Assembly (NCBI GenBank): GCA_037976565.1
Contig: CP137675.1
Span: 25,622,831-25,686,830 of the forward strand
DNA length: 64,000 nucleotides
Direction of reading: 5' to 3'
Source: Mesocentrotus franciscanus
Taxonomy: Eukaryota > Echinodermata > Echinoidea > Camarodonta > Strongylocentrotidae
A model generated the notes under the pieces. It was not told the origin of the DNA, searched no databases, and saw only the letters and a program-made list of their open reading frames with translations. Positions 12,079-24,800 of the stretch are shown one piece after another. Numbering within the stretch: position 1 is the first letter of the stretch; the number at the start of each line of letters is the position of its first letter. Made by a program: the position numbers and the translations under genes.

Positions 12079-12164
12079 ATGACCAGAACTGGCCTTTATC
12101 TTTAAGCTAAATAAAAGAACTTTTAGATGACAAAGCACGAAACTTAAACTTTGCGTCATATAAA

Positions 12165-12192
12165 TATTTATATATATATATATATATATATA
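12165..12192. repeat. (AT)n microsatellite
   Basis: Simple AT run between the SINE and the NXPE terminal exon. Confidence 0.85.
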
Positions 12193-12284
12193 AGCAAGTT
12201 TAGTACAACTGCAATTTCTGCAAGCTGGGCATGATATTACCAAACGTTGGTTGGGCACATAATTGCCCTCATGTTGACCAATTG

Positions 12285-13099
12285 TTACCCATTATCTTTG
12301 GGGCATATGTAAGACAAGAGTGTCCGAATACCGCTAGATATAACATCTGCGACCGGGTGAACGGCATCCATGTTCGAAAATCCCACAACCATCGACCACT
12401 GGTCTATAAATCCTATTTTCTTATCGTAGGTTTTGAATATTTCTCTCAGCTTTTCGTCCAACTCTCGCGCATACCAATCGCTTGCAGTTACAGAAGGCCC
12501 CGCACCTTCGTGTTCACGGGTGTTGGCGCTTTTGATAATGACCAGCGCCTCAGGGCTGCGTTGATGAAACCTCTCCACGGCGCCTCTTATCCTTCTTACT
12601 CGATTCTCATAATAACTCAGGTTTGTTGTGGTCAGATGCGCCCATATTGTAAACATGAAGACTGTGTCTGATGTGGCTTCCAGCTCATCCAGAGCTTCCT
12701 CAATGTATTGCACTTCTGATGCGGCTGTCCAGTTATTGCGGATTGGGTATCCGTGGTGGCGATAGTGGACCGTGAAGTTGTGAAGCATGCTTTCCGCCAG
12801 AGAAGGCCCTACCTTCCAATTCTTGTTTACGGTGGGCGGGTTCGGTTTGAGGGCCCTCTTTAAAGTCTTCACAAGGTATTGGTAATACTGTCTGACGGTG
12901 GAATCACCATGGAAATACAGGGTTTTATTGGTGAGACATTTCAAGATATCGGGTATTTCGAAGACACGTAGATGGCAGTAGTTCGAATACCATTGTCCTT
13001 TCAAGAAGTATCCCGCTGCCATGGGGTTAGAGAGATTGTGGGAACCCACTCTGCAAGGAGGCAGTCTCTCTTTATAGCAGTGTGCAGTACTCGTTACAT
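12285..13099 (-). CDS. NXPE-like gene, terminal exon (PC-esterase domain)
   Basis: 815 bp. A TTTCAG acceptor precedes 13099 and the frame is entered in phase 1; the stop is at 12287-12285. It encodes AAGYFLKGQWYSNYCHL, then TLYFHGDSTVRQYYQYL (nucleophile Ser in GDS), GPSLAESMLHNFTVHYRHHG, and near the C-terminus MDAVHPVADVI (catalytic Asp and His of the PC-esterase family). The last residues include YICP, a usual family ending. Several N-glycosylation sequons are present, and the exon junction itself creates N-V-T. This is the best-conserved part, and family membership is clear from it alone. Confidence 0.9.
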
Positions 13100-14051
13100 C
13101 TGAAACATAAAATATGTGCATGCAGTCAGGTAAAATAAATCTGAAAGAAGCACTTTCCTTTAATAAACATCAGGAAAATGATTCAAATAATTTGGTTATA
13201 AGGGTATTACTGTATAAAAATTATGTATATTCTGATAACACGATCGCAACTACTTTTGAAAAATCAAGTTAAGGTTGATTTGAATACCTTATTGAATATC
13301 CTATAGAAAAATCGTTCGGATTACGTAATACGTCACTGTAATGTTTACGCATTTTTTAAGGTGACGGAGAAGTTAATTTTTCGAAAGTAGTTGCGATCGT
13401 TAATTGGTGATGTACAACTTATTCAAATGCCTGTAATGTGAAAGAACACTTTGTGACATTTACTTTTCACACTCACTTTTGCTTCGTTCAGTCACTGTTA
13501 CAAAGTTGGCTCCGCGCACGGGAATGGGTTGTTTTTGCCTGGAAAATATGTGAATGATTAAAAATAGATGAAAAAGTAAATTTTAATCAGCGCAAAAAAT
13601 AACTTGATTAGCCACATGTTCAGCTGGAAGATAGCCATACACCGGGCACGTATAAGCATATTCAGCCATGCTGGAACTGCACGAGGGCACCTTTACGCGG
13701 GACAATACATGCTACCTGTTCTGACTTTATCCTAAAATGATGCATATCAGACATGTCAGAAGAATAGAATTGAATATAATGAATTGTCTGTACTTAATTA
13801 TCAGATGAAGGTCATATATAATTGTTCAAAATGGTAAAACAGACCAAGACAAAATATTTATAATGAGTGTGTGCTCACACGTATTCATATAGTTCTGTTC
13901 TTTTCATGCATCAAAATGCATCTTACGATACCTGAGTGGAAGCTTTCTTAATTTTCCAAGCTATTCATGAAGCAGCTCCATTACTTTGGGGCCGTTAATG
14001 CAGAGTGGCGCCTCTTTGTGTTCAAAAGGTATACGATTTTTTTTTAATTTT

Positions 14052-14082
<31 letters not shown>

Positions 14083-17000
14083 TTATTATTATTATTATTT
14101 TATAATTATTATTATTATTATTTATTTATTTTTTTTTTGGGGGGGGGGGTGGTAATTTGTACCATAGAGCCCCCGGTGATTTCTTACCATGTACAGGGAA
14201 ACTCTACATTTGAGAAAATTTAGCAGCCAAACATGCAAGGGTCTATAAGGGCCACTTCTGCCTTCCTCCGTCCCTCTCTCCACAGGGGGCCCCATCACAT
14301 GAAGAATATTGGGTCTGTTGTGAACAGACAATAGATGTTTTTTTTTTTGTTGAATGGTGGAGGGGGAAGGGGGGTTGTTTATTTGCCGTACCCTATTTAT
14401 AAATCACTGTGAATACCCTTACCGTTTGAATAAATTCTTTTCGGCCTTTGTCATAGCAGACCTGATGAGAATTTCAGAGTATCTCTTGGAGCGAGTCCGG
14501 GCAAAGTCTGAACAATTCAAGTGGGACGGCGCTATACAGAACCATGGAGCTTTTATCGCTTCTCTTGTGAAATCACAGATGGTTGCCTGTTTGGTGAATC
14601 GGGGCAAAATAAGGTTATAGCCTGTGCCAGCTGCACACGGGGTGTCATGTCGGTTGCGTCATTACCTGCGGTAATCCATCCTGTGAAGTCAATAACCTAT
14701 ACGTCAGTTATATTAAACGTCATGCTCGCTATGTATGCACTTATTCTTCGTTGGGGAGGAGGGGGTGATGTCATCCACCATATAGCATGTAAAGAGCGCA
14801 CCAGTGACAGACGTAGTTCTGTGTCATTTTGTCTGGCGTAGGAGTGCGTCATGCAGAGACGTGCTCGGCCTTTGGCGCACTATGTGAGAGTGATGTCGTA
14901 CACTAAGTGAATAGAGCAAACAGAACATTGATCTTCTGACGCATGGGCTAATTACCTTAACAGGCTTTATTAGCCCAGATAATAACGTGATCGAAATGGG
15001 ATATCATGTGCAACGGGCGTACAGGACGGTGTACAGTCATGCAGTTCGTTCCGTTAGTAGTGTCAGCCATTCGCAGACACGGACTTGTCATGAAATTCGT
15101 TTAAATCTTCACAAATGTCCTCAATGACTATTAAATTCGCACAAATACGGGAAGGAAATGTGCTTGTAAAGTTTACTCTCGATTTATTCTCATCAGGTGA
15201 AGTGGGAATTTCATGGTTTGACATGGCTAGGCCAAATAACAAAAATAACGTGTTTCTCGTCCGAATTAAAAAAAAACAAGAAAGAGGCAGGGCATTACTA
15301 TTTACTATTTTGCAATTTGTTTGCATTTTTTTCCAAGATGGCTGCCTTGCTAATTATAGCTGACCAAGCCTATCTATTCACAGATATTGTGCTATGTGAG
15401 CATACTGATGCAATGTATGACAAAACAAATGATTTGTATCACTTTAGAAGCTATTTAAATAAAATTGTATATCACAGGCTTTTTTCCCCCTTTTTTTTGT
15501 TGCTTTTTTTTTTTTTGTTTTTTGTTGCTTTTTTTTCCTGAATAGTAAATAGTTTTTAAAAAAGGAAGCGGCGGCTAAAAAAAAGAGGCGGGCGGGGACG
15601 AGAAACAATTCTTTTTTGTTATTTGGCGTGATATATATATATATATATATATAATATTGTACTTGTGTGTGTATATATATATATAATATATAAAACCATG
15701 TGAAACCATGAAATGGCCGCTTCACCTGATGAGAATAAATCGAAAGCGCTTGTATAAAGTTCATTCCATGCCTCTTGTGTTTTCCATCTAGCGTTGTGAA
15801 TTGATAAAGGTTCTACTATTTTCACTCTGCATCTCATTGGACATTGTCCCTCTTAGCATATTCAATGTATACATTCAAATTGCACAAAAACACTTATTAT
15901 GTTAATGACAATTAGCTATCAATGACACCGGATAATATCCTCAATCATCAGTTTATTTTATATAGGACAGAAGTCGTTCATAATATATTAGCAATATAAT
16001 ACATCTACTTACATTGGGTGAGGGAGGATCTAAATTGCAAGAGTTGATTTCTACTATGGACCTGCCTCCAGATCGCATGTTTTCTGTAGGACAGGCATCC
16101 ATGAGTGCCAGTTTGAGATTACCAATGGCCTCTGACGGGTCGGAGATAATTGCATGGAGAAATGATTTTCTGACCCAGTTTGATGAGAAAGATGACTAAA
16201 TATAGATTAAAAGATATAATAGAAGACGCACTATCATGATAGAAAACAGTCAATAGTATACAATCGCAAATACTAAAGAAAATTAAGCCGATTGTAGCCT
16301 TGTCCATCACCAATTGTAACGTGCGAACAACAGAATGACACATTACGTAATCCGAACATGCTATATATGGGATATAGAAAATGGTATTAAAATGACCCAT
16401 GCGTTGATATATTTCGAAAGCCTTTGCAATCGTGTGCGATAGAAGAATTAAATTACTAATTATTCTTAAGGAGAGAAGAAGGTAAGTTAAAAGGTATTTT
16501 GGGAAATAAAAAAGTGTAGAATGGTCACAATGTAATTAATACAAGATAAGTATGTCTATTAAATATTGAAGGCAGTAATCAGATATCAATTTGGCAATAT
16601 GTTTACCCTTGCTATTCATTCATGATGTCAAAACATGGAATGCAACTTACATTTTAATGATAAAAATGAATTTTTTTTTTTAACGCGTCTTAAAGGTGGC
16701 AAAGAAAAAAAATTATACAGAATGCATAACTCAACACAAAATACACTAACCTAATATGCTTTAAAAATTGGCATGAGCTGGTAGCTAGATAAACTCCCAA
16801 GGGAGTATTCCTTTCATTTTGCACATTTCACATGTATGCATGTAGGGCAATGGAGAAAAAAACAGACACACTGACTTTCAGCAATCTTCACAGGCACCCA
16901 TTATCTCCTGGGTGGAGAGGGGCACTGTAGATTAAATTGTTTGCCGAAGGATCATGTCTACACGAAGATACTCAAAGAAGGAAAAACAACAGAACTGTAG

Positions 17001-19685
17001 AAGAAAAAGGACTGACAGTAGACATTTTCTACTTACAGGGGATGAGGGAGGAACTATGTTGCACCAGGTGTTTTCTACGACGGTCCTGCTCCCGATTGTT
17101 CTTGTAAATCGTCCATAGTAGCCGTGTCTGGTTGGATAGGCATTTCGAGCTCGCCTGAGCACGTCCACAGCCTGTGCTGGGTGGACGAGAATTGCGCGGA
17201 CAAACGTTTTCCCTGCCCATCTTAATGTGAAAGTTGCCTGAAATATAGTGTTTGAGTTAATAGTAATAATATAGTAAATGTAATGATAATGATGGTGACG
17301 ATAATGCTAACAATAATGATACTAATAACAACAACAACAATAATAATAATAATGAAACAAATAATAATTATAACATTCCGCGTTTATATAGCGCTGAATA
17401 CATCGACGATGTCTCTAAGTGCTTTAAAGATATATCAATAATAATAATGATAATAATAATAATAATGATAATGACAATAATGATAATAATAATAATAATA
17501 ATAGTGGGTTCTTTTATAGCGCTCATGTCTGTCAGATTTGACACATCTGACGCTCCACAAATATTACCCCGGCTCTAGCATGGTTGCCATTTTGTCGCTC
17601 AAGCATTTCAATGAATTAATTCCATTAATATAGTCAAAGAATAAAATACCCAGTTATTTGTTATCATCATCATTATTCAAAATAGAGAGATAGAGAGAGA
17701 GAGAGAGAGAAATAGAAGCGGACTAGCATAAAATATGCAGAGCATGTTTTTATGTCAAGGAAAGCATCAATTATTTCATAAATAGGGGTAAGACATATTT
17801 ATTCCAAATTGTAGGCGAGATAAAAGAGATCGCATTGTAAATTAAAGATAAACTTGAGTTCTGTAAAATATAGAAAATAAATTCTCACAGAATCCAACGA
17901 AACTTACACTGAATGTTCAAGATTACAAATAAATGACATGTGCCAAACAATTTTGGTAGAAAATGTATAGTATCTGAGTAACGAGCATAGAAAGATAAGG
18001 AAATCCGGTTATTAAAGTAGGCCCGACACCATGTGCTTAACACAGGTCACTATGTACAAATGGGAGTTATGGTTTTTATCGAAAATGATGCCCAGTAAGT
18101 TTTAGTGCGTTTGCTTTTAGTTCACTGGCTTAAACAACCAATCTACTGCAGGATAAACAATCCAGAATAAATCATAGAAATTTCTCTCAAAATACGATTC
18201 CCGTACCAGAGCTCAAGATTAGCTTTAATTTCGAATGGATAAACGCACATCTACCCCACATTCGCACATCTTGGCGATCATTCTCATCATATGGGGCAAA
18301 ATATTAATCTACATTAGCCACTCTCTACCCAGGTTTGAAATAGGTACCGGTAATAAGAAGGAATTCCTTGAATACTGTGAGCACTGAAAAACGTAGCCTA
18401 GCAGAGCCTGGGTAATATTGTAGCACCTTGAGTACCTTGCATGGTGGATATGTACGCTATGCATGTTTTTTGTTTATTATTATTATTATTATAATCATCA
18501 ATATTTTTAGTGTTACTATAACTACTACTACAGTTACTGCTTCTACTACTTCTACTATTATCATTATAACTATCAATATTATTATCATTATTATTACAGT
18601 TATTATCATAATTGCAATATTATTATCATTATTATTATTATTATTATTATTATCATTATGTTTATTATCATTATTATCATATTCATTATTAGTATCGAAA
18701 TATATTTCATGAGTATGGGCTACCAATAAGTCTAACAAGTGTTTCAGTCCTTAATAAGAATTAGACCTGGTAGAAGTTTTGGCCTAATCAACTCTTGTGT
18801 GTGAAAATGGAAGTGCAATACTCCTCGATCAGTCCCCGCCCCTGATACCGATTCCTAACCCAATGATTTATAATTTAAAGGAAAATACGTATTTCTCACA
18901 CACTTTGTACTTGCCACCTCCAAGATAGACAACTTCGCCATCAGGGGAAGCCCCGGATTGAAGGTCATCATTGTAGATCCTGACCCGGATATAATCCCCG
19001 CCGTTTAGTACCTGTTTCATGCTGCTGTCCCTGGCATCGATAATGACGTTCAATTGATCACATATTTGGTAGGTCGTTTGAGGATCTAGGATGTAAAGGG
19101 TAGAGTGCGTATCACTCGTGGCACCAGCGGTTTCCTAACGGAAATACAAAATATAAATATACAAGGGAGTTCAGCTTCGTCTATGCAATTTAGCCCATAC
19201 TAGAGTTATTCTATCAATTAGGGCATATAAGAATGATTTATAATTTCTCGTTCCCTCCTACTTTGCGGCCTTCTTTTTATATTTTTCATTTTTTTCTTTC
19301 TTTGATTCATTTAATATTTTTATTCTAAATTTGTTCCTTCTGAATAACAATCTGAAGACATCTAGAAACTGGGATCAAAAGAAATCATTAATAAAATGCA
19401 ATTCCTCCCTTTTTAGCCTCGGGCTGTAGTGCGTACGTGTACAAATTAAATTTCACTTAACAAAGTTCGTGTTAAAATACCCAAATATAATTCGAATTTA
19501 AAAAGTTTGTGTTGAAATACCCATTTCTATCAATGTACAGAAAAGAGTCAAAATATCCCTCTCCTCATTTGAGATAAATCCTGACTAGAAAATTGGCCTT
19601 ATATAGATGTAAATACATCATCATCAAAATATCAATAACGTATCCTTTCTTCTCTCTTGATGCTCCCATCGCTACCCCCTCTCTC

Positions 19686-19717
<32 letters not shown>

Positions 19718-20127
19718 ATTATCTAAATCTCCCAGTATTTTTACATCTATAAAATGTAAACCTTATATATATAATGTATTTGGTATAAATAATTGTTCAT
19801 GAAGTATATTTCGCGTACAAAGTTGGTCTTTGAGTTGTAATGTAGTTCGGGAATATATTTGCGAACACGAAATTTTGTAATTTTAGGAACCTAAAAAGAA
19901 AAACGTTCGGCGCCATCGTTTACAATTAATTTACATTGAAATTCATGTTAAAGTTAATAATCGTTTACTTGCAGGAGCAGTTTTCCCTCACAGTAGGATC
20001 TCTCTCTCTCACACACGCACATGCCGAACACCCGAACAATTTAATGTGTTTATATTATTTGAGTGTATATGTATATAATATATATGTATAACTATATTAT
20101 ATAGAAATATATAATTATATGTTTGAA

Positions 20128-20165
<38 letters not shown>

Positions 20166-21686
20166 ACCCCGGTCCGGAGGTAAATGATATCAATTCTGAA
20201 ATGAAATGAAAAGGCTGGTCAGAATAGGTGTTTACTGTGTAGCATCATGTATAGAACTGATCTTTAATAACACAAAGGATAAACATGCAATAACATATTC
20301 CAATAATGAGACTAATTATAAGTAATACGGATTAAATGTAAATATGAACACAGCTAACTCTAAATTCATAAAAACATAGGCATAGGCATCTGACTGCTTA
20401 ACTTCCAATCTGAACACGGCTAACTGTAATTATAGACCAAGGTGGACCAGCTAAAGGTCGTTTGTGTCTTTTTACACAATAACCCAACTTTCTCTAATTC
20501 CCGACCTGTCTATAGTCGCAGTAACCCTAAAATCCTTTTCTGAAATAATACAAAATTACTTTCTCAATTCTAGCAAAACTCTTCTCTACATGCAGTGACA
20601 AAAGTGTAATAAAAGATACAAGGAATATATTCTAACAAAATCACACTCAATCTTCAAATATGATATTAACAGTCAAAGAGGAAAACCAGAAAAGAGAGGG
20701 AGTAAAAGAGAAAGACATGAGAGACAGAAAAAGAGATAAAGAGATAGAAACTACAAACTCATAACAAACTCATTCATCAAAGACCTGAAACTTGAACTAT
20801 GAACTCAAATTCTCACTTTTCCACGATATTCCCTCATTTCTCCAGTTGGTGGACTACCACTGACCAAAGCCATAAGTCATAACATGTCACCAGTTATCTC
20901 TGATAAAGACCAGAGAACTTCTCCCAATGTACAGACTATTGAATTGGTATCAGGATTAACTTTACTAATACTCTTTTTGCTCTGCTGGTATAGTGGGGGT
21001 ATAAACTAGTCACTATACATATCGCGTTAAGCATACACCCATTATGAGGTGTGTTCACACTAGTTGGTTTAACCTGACTTAGTATGAATATCTACCGATT
21101 TACTACTTCTACTACATACTAAAACAACCATAATATCATCTAAATGCTTCATAAACATACTAACACCATACAATAGATACATGTCACGTAGATACATATG
21201 CTAAGCCTGCATCTCTCAACGATAAGTCTGGTTTTATAAAATACACTTAATTGGTTCTAATATCACTAATAACATTCACTTCATCATTAAACAATCAGGA
21301 GTTGCAGCACAACAATGTAATATACGAATTGAACAATAATAATTAACTTAAAACAGACAGAAACGAAAGAGATTGAAAGATGTATTTTCTTACCTGAAAA
21401 GAAATGAAGAGGCTGGTCAGAATAGGTGTTTACTGTGTAGCATCATGTAGAACTGATGCTATCAGGCAGGAACCACTGACATGACCAACGCCTTCGATTT
21501 AGTTTCATTTTTGGAAGAGGGCACAATATGGGTCACCTCTTCTTGGAAACAGGAGTTGGGTTTCTGCACCATTGCAGCAAGCAGTCAAGAGTGTGCAAAC
21601 TTTTTAAGATACTGGTGTGTAAAATATGTGACAATAATAAAAAGATATATATACAAAATTTTGAGGGAGGCATATTTTCCAGGGCG

Positions 21687-21717
<31 letters not shown>

Positions 21718-21777
21718 CTCTATTTGTTTATCTTCTCTCTCTCTCTCTCTCTCTTTATATCTATCTATCTATCGCAT

Positions 21778-21812
<35 letters not shown>

Positions 21813-24800
21813 GACTATCCATTTTCCCTTCATTTTTGTCTTCTTTAATAAATAGGCCTATATAACATGATCATTCCAGCTGCGTTAGGAAAATAATAGG
21901 GGCTAAATAATTGAACGCTTCACAAGTATTTGTATGATTTCAGTTATATCTTTATTCTACAAGACAGATTTCTAAAATTCAGTATGAATTTGGAGTTTAA
22001 CAATTCGTCAGTATTTTCATGCATCTTTCACTGGCTTCGAGTCTGTTGTATTTCACTTTGTAGAAACACAGTGTAGTCTTTGGTACGATTATGACGCGTT
22101 AATAAAAACATTCTGTCCATTGAAAGCCATTGATGAATTATATATATATATATATATATATCACATCATACATTTAATAACAAACACAATTATTCATTTC
22201 ATAATACAAGAGATCAAAATAAAAAGCAATATCATAATGATATTTGACGAAATCTACTTGTAGATCTGCATTGTAGGGTACTAACATGACCGTATAGCAT
22301 TTACGTAAACTAAACGTCTCTCCCACTTCCTTGTACATGTGGATTGATAATTTCACAGAGCTGCCAATACATAATACAGTATAAAATGCATACACAAGTC
22401 ATGAGCGAGGTTTGCAGTTACACCACTTATTCTTTCGACAGGGTTAGTTGGCCTGAAAAGGCCCCCCTCATGCTTTCATGAGATATAAATACTTATTATT
22501 CACGCCAAATTTCAATTCACGCTCTGTCATATGGTAAAAAATAATCGTACGATATTGTCATGCATGAATGAACTTGAAAGGTTTTAAACCTCAGCCACAC
22601 CGCCAAACAGATGTGGTATCATGTGAAGGGGAATGATATATTGCAATAAATCTAGTTATGTTTAATCGATGAGATGTTGCTAGAGAAAAGTGTGTTTCCG
22701 ATTTTAAACAAACACATTTGAGTCTTTGTGTACGGCTAACAACTATTTTATGACAAACATTGGTTTTTGTAACTTCGTTAAAACCTCTTGTGTGTGTTCT
22801 TCTGTTTTGTGATCACATAATTCCGTGTATTTGTCACTCTACACCTCCTTGTTATGTATATTTCTGCTTCAGTGCTGTGACGTGATCTTTGTTATTGTTC
22901 AACCAAAGTACAAAGAATTTCTGTGCTATGACAGATGAATCAATAAATTCAATTGACAAATTATTCATACCCTTACCAACCAAGTTTTGTCATTTTTCAA
23001 GTGAGTGAAACATTGGTTTGTCCCGATTTACGTTTCTTGAGAAAATGACATGTTAAAGCTTACATCTAAAAGTGATCAACAATTAAAGGCTCTAATTTAA
23101 CCAGTTCATTTTTCATTCTTGAGTTACGATAAAGACAACCCCCTTAATTTTTTTCAAGGGGTATGAATAATCTAATTGTCAAATAGATAGTAATGATAAT
23201 TAGATCTTCTTTTTCTTATATATATAAATGATATTCATAAATCCTCTTCCAAACTCAGTTATGTCCTCTTCGCAGATGACACTAATATTTCTTTATCAAA
23301 CAAAGATGAAGTAACCCTTATTCAAACTCTAAACCACGAACTAGAACATGTCGCCCATTGGCTCAAAGTTAACAAGTTACTACTAAATGCAAACAAAACT
23401 CATATGATGATTTTCACCAAAAGAAATATTGATATTTCCAACTATACGGTATATCTAAATGGCTCTGAAATCACAATAGTATCTAACACAAAATTTCTAG
23501 GAATTCAAATTGACGACAAATTGCGTTGGCATGACCATGTAAATTATATATCTACAACAATCTCACGTAATATCGGTGTTATGAACAAACTTAACTACCT
23601 GCCTAAAAATATTTTGTTATCTCTGTACTATACACTAATTTATCCTTTTCTTATATATTGCAACATTGTCTGGGCCTTAGCTTCTCAGGAAAAAATGTTG
23701 AGAGTATTTAGATTGCAAAAAAGAGCAGTGAGGGTAATTTGTAAAATGCCCTTCCTTGCCTCAACTAAACCTTTATTTACTCAATTAAAACTTTTGAATG
23801 TATTCAATTTGTATAAATTTAGACTTGCTATATTTATGTTTTCTTGTCAGAGACAAATCTTGCCATTATCCCTAACACGCTATTTTTCCATTAACTCTGC
23901 AATCCACTCCCATTGTACTAGATCACATGCAGATTTCTCAAAAAAACCATTTACTATGCAGGTCCCAAACTATGGAATGCATTGCCTCCTAACCTTAAAT
24001 CTGCATGCTCTTACAACATTTTCAAGAGACAATACAAAGAAAGGCTTTTACATTTACAATCTTATTCTCAGTGAGTCACCTGATGTTTGTTGTTTATTTC
24101 AATGTTATTGTTAAGCGCTGGTTCGTATGGGTTTTATTCAATGGGCCATTTTCGTAGTGTATTCAAGTTCATTTGCGAAACTGGTCTATTACTTGTATTT
24201 CTTATATAACATGCTTGGGTCTAATTTAATTCTATGTATTAACGCTATTTCTCATCTTGCCTTTCTCTCCCTCAATTTTTCTTCCTCTCCCTCTTCGCTC
24301 CCTCTCTGTCTGTCCGTCTCTCTCTCTAGCTCCCTCTCTCTCTCTCTCTCTCCCTTTCTCTCTCTCTCTCTCTCTCGTTCCTCCATGACCCAGCTGTTTA
24401 TGTTCTCTCTCTCCCTCTTGTTGTTGTACATGCAACAATTTTTAATGCAATTTATACATTACAATGGGGTCGAATTTACAAGATCTTTAAATAGATCTTT
24501 AATCTGATCCCCACTCAATTTATGTTACCTGTGCTTTCAACTCCTGATTTTACTATGTCCATTTTTTTGTATTATATTGTCATATGCGTTCATACGCAAT
24601 TTTATGTATCTGTTTTTATATATTGAGTGAATAAACGAATTGAATTGAATTGAATAGATCAATTTATATAGTGCAGCTATATAAATATACACAACTGCGC
24701 TGTATACTGTATGCATGTATTCCATGGAGATCATGCATAAATTGCAATGATATTGATAGAGCATGGGAGACGTGGCTTAGATTATTCATGGACGTTGTTG

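Noticed and set aside
12231..12671. 146-codon plus-strand open frame opposite the NXPE terminal exon
   Set aside because: Antisense shadow of the PC-esterase exon; no motif of its own.
18457..18738. 94-codon Asn/Ile-rich protein
   Set aside because: Triplet microsatellite; open on both strands for compositional reasons.
22174..22395. 74-codon minus-strand frame in repeat R1
   Set aside because: Not preserved in R1 copies b and c, which carry indels that break it.
24127..24507. Ser/Leu-rich frame after LINE-3
   Set aside because: Translation of the (CT)n tract in the LINE 3' UTR.
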